From Lithobates sylvaticus (Eukaryota; Chordata; Amphibia; Anura; Ranidae), in the NCBI GenBank assembly GCA_028564925.1, contig CM053029.1, positions 579,235,193 through 579,299,192 of the forward strand: DNA of 64,000 nucleotides, given 5' to 3'. Below the pieces are notes generated by a model, which did no database searches, had not been told where the DNA came from, and saw only the letters and a program-made list of their open reading frames with translations. Both the position numbers and the translations under genes were made by a program. How positions within the stretch are numbered: the first letter of the stretch is position 1; the number at the start of each line of letters is the position of its first letter. Shown here piece by piece: positions 23,113-35,000 of this stretch.

Positions 23113-23879
23113 ATACGTAAATAAGCGACTCCAGCGATGTAGGAGGTGATTTCATCACCACCGGTAAAAGAAAATGGTGCATGTATGCCCATCATTAGAA
23201 GTGGGTGGATGCAGGGTGGTATTCTAATGGTGGGCATACCCACCGATCAATATCTTTTTTTTGTTCAGACCACAGACTGCATGAAAAAAAAGAACATTAC
23301 AATAGATGCCCAACAAGGACCAGAAATGTACTGGTAAGTTGCTGGACTTTGAGGGGTTATACCAGAATGATGCCTGCAGGTTTAGGTATCATCTTGGTAT
23401 CACTATTTTCAGCCAGTGGTCGGCTTTCATGTAAAAGCAATACTAGTGGCTAATTAGCTGCTATACTGCTTTTACAGGCAGCAGGAGGGAACCTGCCCCC
23501 TATCCCCCCTCCCGTCGTCTTCCTTGGTTTTCTCTGGCTCTCCTGTCCCACCCGGGGAACCTGATAATGCAGCCGATGGCTCCGCCAGCTGATGATAGAG
23601 CTGATCGAAGATCAGAACAGCTCCAATCATCTCTATGGCCTAAGATACCGGAAGCTACAAGCATTTCATTATTTCGGTTTCGCCGGATATAAACAGCGCC
23701 ATTGGAAAATTGGGAAAGCATTTTATCACACCGATGTTGGTGTGGTCAGATGCTTTGAGGGCAGAGGAGAGATCTAGAGTCTAATAGACCCAATTAATTT
23801 TTTAAAAGAGCACCTGTCACTACCTATAGCTATCATAGGGGATAGTTACATTCCCTGTGATAACAATGTAGCGGTCACA

Positions 23880-24317
23880 CTTCAAAAAGCGTGCGCTATT
23901 AGTGGAAATTTTGTTTTTTCCTCAGAACTGTAATGGAGTTCTGAGGGTTAATTGTACAGGAATTACATTGGCATCAGTCTGGCTGGGCTCTACTAAGGTT
24001 CCGCCTGGTCATAGGTGCAGTGAAGCACCCATGACAGGCTGAGAACCAGGCCTGGTTGGACGTCTTGGGTACCAATCTTTCCCGGAGCCAATCAGTGGGC
24101 ACGTCTGGCCCTGCTGCATAGTCTGGGAAGGGGTACTTAAAGTGGATGTATTTTTTTTCATAATGTAGAGAATACGATTTCCTTTCATTTGAGCCCAGTC
24201 GTGCCACACCAATTTACTCGAGGCCTGAGCAATCCTCTTTTATTGTTCAGTTAGAGAAATCTTGACAAAGTCTTGAAAACATTTTCCATCAAAATTTCCG
24301 ACCATGTGTACAGGGCA
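23880..24317. mobile_element. Unrecognised insertion in the right arm ending in a MITE end
   Basis: This stretch has no counterpart in the left arm. 24280-24317 (ATTTCCGACCATGTGTACAGGGCA then TTA) is the right end of a Harbinger-type MITE. The sequence before it (AGGTTCCGCCTGGTCATAGG..., with a GTGCAGTGAAGCACCCATGAC palindrome-like stretch) is not recognised. Arm sequence resumes at about 24321. Confidence 0.5.
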
Positions 24318-24546
24318 TTAGAAATCCTAAAGGCGGTGATTGGTTTTCGGGGGCCTGTATGCGGCTAGACTGACAAAAAGTCTCACACATGTGGTATCCC
24401 CGTACTCAGGAGAAGCAACAGAATGTATTTTGGGGTGTAATTTCATATATAACCATGGCATGTGTGAGCAATATATCATTTCAATGACAACTTTGTGTAA
24501 AAATTGATTTATTTATTTTTTTGGTAATTTTTCAATCACATGAGAC

Positions 24547-25018
24547 AAGTGGAGTTGCACCCAAAAAAAAAAATCATGAATGTTCCTAAAAATAAATAAA
24601 AAAAAAACATTTGGACATTTTTTTTTTGCTGTTGCTAGGGGGTCCCTCGTAGTCTGCCTCTTTCAGTGTCTGGGCTCGTGACATCACTTCCTCTCGGCGC
24701 AGGAAGGGCTCAGCTCTGCCCCCTCCCTCCTGTCAATCATCTGGAACACGTGACAGGTCCCAGATGATTGCGCGGCCACTCACGGCACGCGGCGCCGCTC
24801 GCGCATGCGCAATGGGTGCCCGGCTGTGAAGTCACAGCCGGATGCCCATAGTTACAATGCCGGCGCCACCGAATGGAGGGGGAGACGAGCAGGGCTACGA
24901 TCCCCCGCATCGCTGGACACTGGGACAGGTAAGTGTTTGATTATTAAAAGTCAGCAGCTGCAGTATTTGTAGCTGCTGACTTTTATTATTTTTTTTTTTT
25001 AAATGGCAACACCACTTT
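24547..25018. mobile_element. T2-like MITE inserted in the right arm
   Basis: Arm sequence breaks off after GAGACAA (24546) and resumes at AATATTCAATG (25019). The insert starts GTGGAGTTGCAC and ends GGCAACACCACTTTAA, imperfect inverted ends. The middle is GC-rich (GCGGCGCCGCTCGCGCATGCGC near 24789). A near-perfect inverted pair AAGTCAGCAGCTGC...GCAGCTACTGAC-like lies at 24948-24985. Confidence 0.65.
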
Positions 25019-25572
25019 AAATATTCAATGTGCTCAACAAGCCTCTCAGCAAATTCCTTTGGGTGTCTACTTTCCAAAATGGGGTCATTTGGGGGTTTAT
25101 TGTACTGCCCTGCCATTTTAGCACCTCAAGAATTTAGATAGGCAGTCATAAACTAAAAGCTGTGTAAATTCCAGAAAATGTACCCTTGTTTGTAGACGCT
25201 ATAACTTTTGCGCAAACCAAGAAATATATGCTTATTGAATTTTTCTTTACCTGAGACATGTAGCTGAATGCTTTTTGGCCTAAATGTATGACTAAAATTG
25301 AGTTTATTGTATTTTTTTATAGCAAAAAGTAGAAAATGTAATTTTTATTTAAAAACTTTCTTTTTTCGTTTATATTGCAAAAAATAAAAACCGCAGAGGT
25401 GATCAAATACCACCAAAAGAAAGCTCTATTTGTGGGGAATAAAGAACGCAAATTTTGTTTGGGTACAGCATTGCATGGTCGCGCAATTACCAATTAAAAC
25501 AGCGCAGTGCCAAATTGTAAAAAGTGCTCTGGTCAGGAAGGGGGTAAATCCTACTGGGGCTAAAGTGGTTAA

Positions 25573-26528
25573 CATCTAAAAAGTAGAAAATAAGAGTCAG
25601 ATATGCCAAAGGACTAGAGAAATATGAGTTGGTAGATGTAGCTTTGCAGGTGGAGCTGCTGTCTGATTTACTTGTATTCACTCCATTGTTGACTCCACTC
25701 CCGTATCTGTCTGATTTACTTGTATTCACTCCATTGTTGACTCCACTCCCGTATCTGTCTGACTCATCAGCCTCTGGCTCTTGGCTTCTCTGATGATGGC
25801 CAAGAAAATGTCTATAGAACTGGCATAGCTCACAGTGATAGGTAACATTTTCATTACATGAGTCATGTTTGTGCACACAGTGTGCTTTTCACTCATAATT
25901 TGTAAGTCATGTATCAATAAGGTATAGTTGGAAAAACACAAAATTCTTTATGCAGCTTGGAGCTAATGCCATGAAAATGAGTTCATAGCTGTGATCTTAT
26001 GACATGAATCTCAATTGAATATTAATATAAGGCGTGTGCTAACAATATACAAGTGAATGTGTAGCTTTGTGCCAAGGTAGGCTGGCAGCTGCAAAAAAAA
26101 AAATGAACACTATGCCCAACCAAAGTCATCTTGACATTGTACTAACAACTTCTGTTTTCATAGTTTCACATTCATTTCCTGCTATAATAATTGTGCAGAG
26201 TGTATACATAAGAAATCAACATTGCAATAGGTGCCATTGTTGGACCAGCTGCCCTGTGCACTCAATAATCTAACATATATGAAAACTCAGTCACTTCCAC
26301 ATCACTAAGTAAAAATTCTTGTGATAAAGATCTTTTGTTTAAAAAAAAAAAAGTTTACTTCCACCCTGGAATGGTCGTTTTGGTCCTCCAATAGAGGCGA
26401 TCAAAGACGATCTATTATTTTATCTCCTCTGTGACCAGCCGGCTGCACCGTCGGAACGTTTCTCGGACGAGTCGGCGGAAATGAAAAAACAATACCGGCG
26501 TTATGGGTGATATCTTCAGACATAAAAG
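25573..26528. repeat. 48-bp tandem duplication; otherwise no gene
   Basis: CTGTCTGATTTACTTGTATT... units lie at 25659-25706 and 25707-25754, with a third broken unit from 25755. 26340-26520 starts TTTAAAAAAAAAAAAGTTTACTTCC and may be a diverged T2-like element. No gene recognised. Confidence 0.6.
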
Positions 26529-26589
26529 TAAACCACTTGCAAACCTCAATGTATATACAGTATACGTATTGCGGTTGGCAAGTGATTAA
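26529..26589. mobile_element. 61-bp TTAA-family mini-element
   Basis: AACCACTTGCAAACC and the inverted GGTTGGCAAGTGATTAA flank a ~25-bp centre rich in GTATA palindromes. It looks like two ends of the TTAACCACTTGC family joined with little between them. Confidence 0.55.
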
Positions 26590-27231
26590 AACAGCTTTTA
26601 TTTCCCCACCATAAAGAAAAATACTCTTGACCAGTCCTGTCTGGTCTCATCATGGTTGCCAACAATCCCAGATGTAAAGTGGTGTGGAAAAGAGAGAAGA
26701 AATGCCTCCAATGGTGTGGTATATTTAAAAGTCTAAAGTAATATTTATTCAAGTACCAAAAGGTGGACTCTTTCATTGACAAATTTAGAAAACAAGCAAA
26801 GAACAATAACAGCGGCGTTCTCAGTGCCTTCTCACGTCACTTCCAGTGTGCGTCTGACTCCGACCACTCCCTACGCGTTACGACATGTCACGTGTCTTCA
26901 TCTTCATTCACATATTCAATTGTATTACAGTCACAGTTAGGTAAAATTAGTTGGCACCGCCATCTTGTAGACAAACAAAGTTCTGTAACTCAGTAACAAT
27001 GCCCAGCTTTTGAGCCCTCTTCAGGGCAACCAATCTATTGGAACTTACAAAACCAGCTCACCAAGTAGATTCTGAATCCTACTTCAGAATATCCTTGGTT
27101 TGCTGGTTTTTTGCTTCATCATTGGATTTTGTATGGTACCACCATAAAGCCATTTTACGGTTTGATGAATTGTTATGCATATTTTACACCAGCCTGGAAT
27201 TTAGCTTCAAGGGTTATTTTATGGGTACAAG
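26590..27231. other. No gene seen; frog-type GAAACGCGT-like motif
   Basis: 26865-26905 contains CCCTACGCGTTACGACATGTCACGTG, and the complement of TGAAGA-rich sequence follows. Such motifs recur in amphibian dispersed repeats. No family boundary could be set. Confidence 0.35.
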
Positions 27232-27285
27232 CAGGGGCATTGCTAGGTCTACAAAAGATCTGGGGCTAGAGCCCATAGCAGTGTA

Positions 27286-28351
27286 TTAACCACATGCCGA
27301 CCGCGCTATAGTCGAAAGACGGCTACAGCGTGGTCGGCTTATCCTGGGTGGACGTCCTACGGACGTCCTCCCAGAAACTTGCTCCCGCGCGCCCCCTGGG
27401 GCGCGCACTCGGGAACATCCGTGACCGCCGGGTCCCGAGGATCACGGATCACGGTAAACAGCCGCTGATAGCGGGCTTTTACCATGTGATCGCTTCGTCA
27501 AATGACGGATCGATCACATGTACACAAACCGGCGTCACGTCATGACGCCGGTTCCTCCCTCCCCTCTCTGTACCGATCGGTACAGTGAGAGGGGAGAAGC
27601 GGAAAGGGGGAGAGACGGGACCAGCGCTGTGGGCTGGATGTGTAGTGCCCACAGCGCTGGTCAGTGACAGCTACACTGTGCAATACTCTGCCACCACTGT
27701 GCAATGCTCTGCAACCACTGTGCAATGCTATGCAACCACTGTGTAATGCTATGCAACCACTGTGCAATGCTCTGAAACCACTGTGCAATGCTCTGCCACC
27801 ACTGTGCAATGCTCTGCAACCACTGTGCAATACACTGCAACCACTGTGTAACACTCTGCAACCACTGTACATTGCTTTGCCACCACTGTGCATTGCTCTG
27901 CCACCACTGTGCAATGCTCTGCCACCACTGTGCAATGCTCTGCCACCACTGTGCAATACTCTACCAATACTGTGCAATACTCTGCCAATACTTGCCAATA
28001 CTCTGCCAATACTTGCCAATACTCTGCCAATACTCGCCAATACTCTGTCAATACTCTGCCAATACTCGCCAATACTCTGCAATAATTTTTAATAGAAACA
28101 AAGAATTTTATTTTTATTTTTTTTACCGAATTTTCTGTATTTTTTGATTTATAGCGCAAAAAATAAAAAACCCAGCTGTGATTAAATACCACCAAAAGAA
28201 AGCTCTATTTGTGTGAAAAAAAGGACACAAAATTCATTTGGGTACAGTGTTGCATGACTGAGTAATTGTCATTCAAAGTGTGAGAGCACCGAAAGCTGAA
28301 AATTGGTCTGGTTAGGAAGGGGGTTTAACTGCCCGGTGGTCAAGTGGTTAA
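27286..28351. mobile_element. TTAA-bounded element inside the hAT element
   Basis: Starts TTAACCACATGCCGACCGCG and ends GGTGGTCAAGTGGTTAA, with TTAA at both edges (27286-27289 and 28348-28351). Its right ~270 bp (AAATACCACCAAAAGAAAGCTC and what follows) matches the arm sequence near 25400-25570. The middle is a 21-bp minisatellite. Confidence 0.85.
27678..28085. repeat. 21-bp minisatellite, ~15-19 units
   Basis: Units GTGCAATGCTCTGCCACCACT repeat exactly every 21 bp from 27678 to about 27970, then grade into CCAATACT-based units. Since 21 is seven codons, several frames on both strands stay open across it. None of them is taken as a gene. Confidence 0.95.
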
Positions 28352-28411
28352 AGAAAGTCATATGCTTGGGCGGGCATACACATGTATATACAGTAATATA
28401 CGTGTGTGTAT

Positions 28412-28640
28412 ATATCCCCAGAGAGCCCCCCCTTACATCAGGGTTCACAGAGAACCCCCCTTACATCAGAGTCCCCAGACAGCCTCCCCCTTGCATCAGG
28501 GTCCCTAGAGAGCCCCTCACTTACATCAGGGTTCCCAGAGAGCCTCCCCCTTAAATCAGAGTGCCCAGAGAGCCTCTCCCTTAAAACCAGGTTCCCCAGA
28601 GAGCCTCCCCTCCCCTTGGGGACTCCTGCAGAGACTCACG
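28412..28640. repeat. ~30-bp minisatellite, ~7 units
   Basis: Units of the form CCCAGAGAGCCTCCCCCTTA plus CATCAGGGTT, with variable C-run length. It lies in the hAT element right of the TTAA insertion. Confidence 0.9.
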
Positions 28641-28701
28641 GCTATGGGCCCCAGATTTGGGGCTATAGCCCCAAAAGCCATCCCCTAGCGCGACGCCACT
28701 G

Positions 28702-29446
28702 GGTACAAGGACTGGGCCATATATGTGTTATGTATACTGCAAGTAGGTTAAGGCTCTGTTTAAAGCTGAAGTTTAGGCATGGCAATTTTTTACATAGTTA
28801 CAGTAATCCAGCTTGAACCAATGTAAATACTGTATGTATGAGCCAGGGATCAACAGGGATCTTCACTAGCTTTTGGGTTCTGTGGTTTTTGGGTTCTGTG
28901 TTCTCATAATTTACCCCATTCACTTTGCATTTTGTCAATGAATGCAAAAATTTTTATGATTGGACAAGGTGGAGAGACAAGGCGACGGTCATGTCGCAAT
29001 CTCTACCTCTTCCAATCAGAGAATACTTTGCATTCATTGAGAAAAGTAACTAAAATTGCCAAACCTAGACTTAGGCTTTACTTATGCACAGTATTCAGTG
29101 CAATACCTTTCTATTTCCAGGGTTCCTTCAGGCCCTAACTTTCTAAAACACAGAACATCATAAGTTGTGATGAGCTGCCCACTTAATTTGTCCATGACCC
29201 TATGTGCTTGCAGGACACTGCACTTTGCATTATGCGTTTGTCTTCTCAAACCCTTCAAGGTGCCTCTGCTATTTATTTTGCAATGGTGGCAACTATGTCT
29301 TATGACAGTAGGCTTGAGGCTTAATTCACAAAGATTTAACACAAGTATAATGTTCCTAAATTTAGTCATAGGACTGTAATTTTCATATCAATTGGACTCA
29401 GCTAAGAAAACTCACTTTATTTAAAAATAAATATACTTATAATGGT
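28702..29446. other. No gene seen
   Basis: 28765-28800 shares a TTTAAAGCTGAAGTTTAGGC-type stretch with about 6905-6940, probably a TTAA-element scrap. No other content is recognised. Confidence 0.4.
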
Positions 29447-30320
29447 TACATAGTTACATAGTTAGATAGTTACATAGTTAGCTAGGCCGAAAAAAAGACA
29501 CAAGTCCATCCAGTTCAACCATAAAAAAAAGTAATAATAAATAAAAATAAAATATATCGTACAATCCAATAAACCCCATATTATACCCACAGTTGATCCA
29601 GAGGAAGGCAAAATAAAACCCCAAAAGAGCATGCTCCAATCTGCTACAGCAGGGGAAAAAAAATCACTTCCTGATCCCCCTAGAGGCAATCGGATTCTCC
29701 CCGGATCAACTTTACCTATAAATTTCAGTACCCAGTTATATTATGTACATTTAGGAAAGTATCCAGGCCTTTCTTAAAGCAATCTACTGAGTTAGCCAGA
29801 ACCACCTCTGGAGGGAGTCTATTCCATATTTTCACAGCTCTTACTGTGAAGAAACCTTTCCGTATTTGGAGATGAAATCTCTTTTCCTCTAGACGTAAAG
29901 AGTGCCCCCTTGTCCTCTGTGTTAACCGTAAAGTGAATAACTCAACACCAAGTTCACTATATGGACCCCTTATATATTTATACATGTTGATCATATCCCC
30001 CCTTATTCTCCTCTTCTCAAGAGTGAATAAATTCAGTTCCTCTAATCTTTCCTCATAGCTGAGCTCCTCCATACCTCTTATCAGTTTGGTTTGCCCTTCT
30101 CTGCACTTTCTCCAGTTCCCCGATATCCTTTTTGAGAACTGGTGCCCAAAACTGAACTGCATATTCCAGATGAGGTCTTACTAATGATTTGAACAGGGGC
30201 AAAATTGTCTCTCTCTCTCTGGAGTCCATACCTCTCTTAATACAAGAAAGAACTTTGCTTGCTTTGGAAACCGCAGCTTGGCATTGCATGCTATTATTGA
30301 GCTTATGATCTACCAATGGT
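29447..30320 (-). mobile_element. CR1-type LINE, 3' end
   Basis: On the minus strand, 30316-30100 reads PLFKSLVRPHLEYAVQFWAP then KKDIGELEKVQRRA. After a frame change, 30080-29725 reads EELSYEERLEELNLFTLEKRR...RIRGDMINMYKYIRGPY, ending in VRAVKIWNRLPPEVV. This is the canonical CR1 C-terminal order. The 3' tail (29522-29447) is GGTTGAACTGGATGGACTTG...TAACTATGTAACTATG, nearly the tail of the V-SINE at 4326. It is 5'-truncated with one visible frameshift, so inactive. Confidence 0.9.
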
Positions 30321-31550
30321 GTGTTAGCTTTGTGAATGTAGCCTTTTGTCAGTTACTTATCTATGTCAGGGGACTCAGCCGAGCACTACCCACCCTCCTA
30401 TAACTGGTATGTTAGAAGCTTTGCTTTTATTCTTCAGTGTAGAAACTCACAAAGGAAATGCTCTGCTGGCACAGCATTGTGATCCACAGCTAATGATAGA
30501 GGCATTCTACAGCCCTGTTATTGCTACCAATCATGCTCTAACCAATGCCGACATCAGGCGGCCAGGGGCAAAGGACACCATGTGCCATCACTAGTGTACA
30601 TCATAAGTAGTGAAATGAAGACAATGAAACATTGTCCACTACGGAGAAAGGGAGCACTGGAGTGGAAGGGCAGGAATTATAACATATGACCGTATAGGGT
30701 TATAATAGGAAAAAAAGTATAAGAATTCATGTGAGAATAGCAGAGCAAGTTACCCTGTTTTAGACCTGGAAAGGGCAAAAATTCCTCCCACACCTGACGG
30801 CGGTCTGCCTAGATAGCTAAATAATGTTGATGTAGTCATTGTGTAATTACAGTACAAACAATGCATGCTTTTCTGTATGACTATTTCTTAAGAGATCAGG
30901 AATTTTGGCTTAGATACTTAACATATGGATATCATTTTATTTATTTATTTAAATAGATCCTTCATATTCCACAGTGTTTTAAAAGACATTCAGTTATTCA
31001 CCTCAATCAGCATATAGTCTAATGTCTCTACCGCAGTCATAGAGCCCTACCAACTGTCATTTCATTGTCTATTGAGACTGCCTCACTGGCCATGTGGCTG
31101 ACTACTTACCTATATCTCTTTGTGGTTTTGGACACTTTCATCAAAAGTAAAATTGCCCTTCCACAAAGCTTTGGGTCAGTATCATGTGGAAAATAATGCC
31201 TGTCTTCTACAATGATTCAATGTATTGTGGGCATCAGACTAGCAAGACTGGATCATAGCCAACATAAGCTGTGGTCTAGGGTAGGAGTGGTGCACAATCA
31301 CCGACATATTTTGCTATAAGTAACACATTCCCAGTCTCAGCTGCCACCAGTATAATCCACCTGGGTGTTCATTGTTGTCTCTGCAAAGTTTTTGCATTTT
31401 TGGTTGTGGAAAGTGTATGCTGTACCTGCAGTTCACCTGTTCTGGGTCCATATACCCACAGCGGAGTAAGCCAGCAGTTTGGACCATTATTAATCCTTCT
31501 AATCCTTTGTTTTTAGGTGTACCCTATCAGTTGCACACCATACAGTCCAT
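30321..31550. other. No gene seen
   Basis: No protein, RNA or repeat family is recognised. It may be one of the few single-copy stretches here. It ends at the target duplication of the L1. Confidence 0.4.
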
Positions 31551-32049
31551 ATAGTCACTTTTTTACTTTCAAAGATTTTTATTTAGAACAGAATACAGGG
31601 TACAACAAGAAGTAGACAAAAACGGTGAATAAACATTATTCACGTTGCATACAAAACGTATTCATTACAAAAACATCAGAAAACAAGTAAGGTAAGTGCT
31701 ATCATTGGTTGCTGATAAGCATAGGGAGGTAGGTTATAACAAAGAGGTCGACTTGTATCAGCAGGGGGGGTTCCTAGGATTATGTCAACATGGTGTACCA
31801 GTCTTGGTATTAGTTCCTAGGGTATCTACTTTTTGAAAACTTAGCCATGAGGGCTTGTTCTTGTTGGCGAAGTAAGGGGACATAGGGTCAAGTAGAGTTT
31901 GTGGGGGAGGGAAGGAGGGAAGAGGGGGGGAAAGGAATAGAGTAGAGAAGGAGGGGCTGGGGCATAGAGGGTGGGAGAGGATCAGTGTCGGCGAGGCCAC
32001 GGTGAGGCCCAGGGGACCGCTGTATAAAGTGGTAAGGGTGGGTCAGAGA

Positions 32050-35000
32050 TCATGGGATAAGGAGATTGGGATCAAAATCTGGGGGCAGGAAATTGTCCAC
32101 CCAGGGGGTCCATATTTTTGTGTGCCGGGGGACCCGGTCTAGTATTGTGGCCTCAATTTTACTGTGGATCATGGCTTGGGTTACTCTATTCTTCATTTCT
32201 GCAATGTGGAGTTTTGGGGTTTTCCATGCTTTGGCGATGGTTTGCTTGGCCGCGGTGGTCAGCTGGAGGAGGAGGTTGATCTGATTTCTAGTGTATTCTC
32301 CTTGAACGTGGTTGAGTAGGGCCAGGGCAGGGTCTGGGAGCACTGTCTCATGGAGTATTGTGGAGATCATTTGGAAGACAATCGCCCAAAATTGTTGGGC
32401 TATCTGACAGGACCACCAGATATGTAGGTGGGTGCCATGTTCATTGCAACCTCGGAAACAGTGTGATGGGTAGTTCGGGATGAATTTAGATATTCTCGCT
32501 GGAACCAGGTACCAGCGCATTAAAACTTTATAGTTTGTTTCAAGTGCTACCACATTTTGGGAGGAGGATTTGGTAGTGGTCCATATGTCGGACCACTCTT
32601 CGGGGGTAAGGGATATGTGTAGGTCTTTGGACCACTGTGTAGCGTAGAGAGGAAGGCCAGCGGGTGGTGTGGAAAAGTGGTTATATAGTTCGGATATAAT
32701 GCCAGGAGCATGTGGGTCGGTCGTGCAGATTTTTTCATATAGAGATCGAGAATTAAAATTCGTTCTGGGACCGACTATAGTTTTGGCGAAGTGGGTCACT
32801 TGGAGGTATCGGAAATATTCCGAGGGCGGGAGTTTGGCACTGGTCTGGAGGTCCTTGAATGTCTTAAAAGTGGAGTTAGTGGTAAGGTCAGAAATCCTTG
32901 TTATACCCGCCTGCTGCCAGTTGAAAAAAGTGCCAGGTTCAGAGTAGGCTGGGTAGAAAGAGGGGTGGTGTAAGAAGGATAGGAGTGGGCTATGTGGAGA
33001 GATCAGTTTGAAGCGTTTACTTAGTTTGTCCCAGATTTTTAAGGAGTGACTGGTAATGGGGTTGACTATAGTGCCTCGGACAGGGGGGGGTAACCATAGT
33101 ACATTGTCAACTGTCAGTGGGTAAAGATCTATAGCTTCGAGGGAGACCCATTTTGGGACTTCTGTGAGTGCGTGTAGTAGTGTAAGCTGGGCTAGTTGGG
33201 CTGCTTGGTAGTATTTAGAGAAATTTGGGATACCCAGGCCTCCGTGCAGTTTGTGTCGGAGAAGGATGGTTTTCGGGACTCTGGGTTTGGTGGCGCCCCA
33301 AATATATTTGAAGACTCTGGATTGTATAATTCTGTGGTAGTGAGGGGGAACGCTAACAGGAAGGACTCTGTACAGGTATAAGAGCTTAGGGAGCAGAGAC
33401 ATCTTAACAGCTGCTACCCGGCCTAACCAAGAGACACAAAGGGGTTTCCAGGTGTCTAGCAGGGACGACAGTTGTGTCAACATGGGAAGATAGTTGGCCT
33501 GGTATAGCGAAGTTGGGTTTCCCGTTAGTTTTATACCTAGGTATGGGAGTGAAGTGGTAGACCAAGTGAAGGGAAAATTTAGTTGGAGATGAGAGATTTC
33601 TTGGGGTGAGAGAGACACGTTGAGGGCTTTAGATTTTGCTTGGTTGACTTCTAGGCCTGAGATGGAGGCAAATTTATCTAGAGTGTGGATAAGGTTGGGG
33701 AGGGTGATGTGGGGCGATGTTACGAAGAGGAGTGCGTCGTCAGCGAATAGGCAAATTTTATGTGAGGTGGAGGCTACTTCTAGTCCTTTGATGTCAGCGT
33801 TTGAACGGATCAAGGCTGCCAGTGGTTCAATAGCCAGTGCAAAAATTAGAGGGGAGAGGGGGCATCCCTGTCTAGTACCTCTTGCTATAGGGAAAGAGTC
33901 CGAACGGAATCCTGAGTACCTGATATATGCTTGTGGTTGATTGTAAAGGGAGTTTACCCATTGTAAAAAATGTGGGCCGAAGCCCCAGCGTTTAAGGATG
34001 TAATCTAAGTAAGGCCAGGACACTGTGTCAAATGCCTTCCGTATATCAAGAGATAGCAAGTGCATTGGGATGTTGCGGGTTTTTGCCACATGTTGGAGGA
34101 GTATCACTCGCCTAATATTGTCGCTAGCTTGTCTTTGGGGGATAAAGCCAACCTGGTCTCTGTCTATTAATTTGCCAATAAGCGGGTTAAGGCGGAGTGC
34201 CAATATTTTAGCCAGGATTTTGATATCCAGATTGAGTAGGGAGATGGGCCTAAAGTTGGACCAGAGGGAGTTGTCAGTGTTTGGCTTGGGTATCATCGTT
34301 ATGGTGGCTGTCAGTGTGTCTCGGCCAAAGGCATGATTCTGCAGTAGGGAGTTAAATGACTTGCATAAAAGGGGGGCGAGAGTTGAGGCAAATTTTTTAA
34401 AGTATGTGGCGGTGAGTCCGTCTGGGCCAGGTCTTTTGTGGGGTTTAAGGGTTTTTATCGCTGCGAGCACTTCCTCTGTGGTGACAGGTGCTTCTAGGGT
34501 CTCACGGTCTGAGTCCGATAATTTGGGGAGAGGGGTGTCTTGTAGGAGTGAGTCAGCAGTAGGGTGGGAGAATGTAGTCTTAGCTTTGTAGAGGTCTTCC
34601 AATCGTTTACGGAATTCACTTAAAATTTTGGTGGGGTTACTAGTGTAGGTGTTTTTACCAGTCCTTAGTCTAATAGGGACATGGTTTCTGTCAGGTCGTC
34701 GTAGACGCATTGCCAGGAAGGTATCGGGCTTATTAGCTTTGGTGTAAATAGTGTGACTAGATCTGCGGATGGCCTTATCGGCGGATTCAGCCAGCAGCAG
34801 ATCCAGTTTGGTTCTGGATTTTTCCATTGCTATCCTATGGGGTTCGGATGGGGCCGCCTGGAATTGGAGGAAATTTTGATGGTATTCTCTTTCCAGGTTA
34901 GCTAGTTGAAGCTTCTTGTCTCTCTTTAGGTGTGTGGATACCGAAATGCATGTGCCCCGTATTACCGGTTTGTGCGCCTCCCAAAGGAGAACAGGGGAGA

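Larger units (their letters stand above)
27232..28701. mobile_element. hAT-type element, TSD GGTACAAG
   Basis: Left end CAGGGGCATTGCTAGG and right end CGCGACGCCACTG, flanked by a perfect 8-bp GGTACAAG (27224-27231 and 28702-28709). Inner subterminal sequences also pair (TCTGGGGCTAGAGCCC against GGGGCTATAGCCCCA). No transposase. Most of its length is a TTAA element inserted 54 bp in, followed by a 30-bp minisatellite. Confidence 0.85.

Noticed and set aside
27540-28195. Repetitive proteins of 119-180 residues on both strands
   Set aside because: Artefacts of the 21-bp minisatellite, whose period is a multiple of three.
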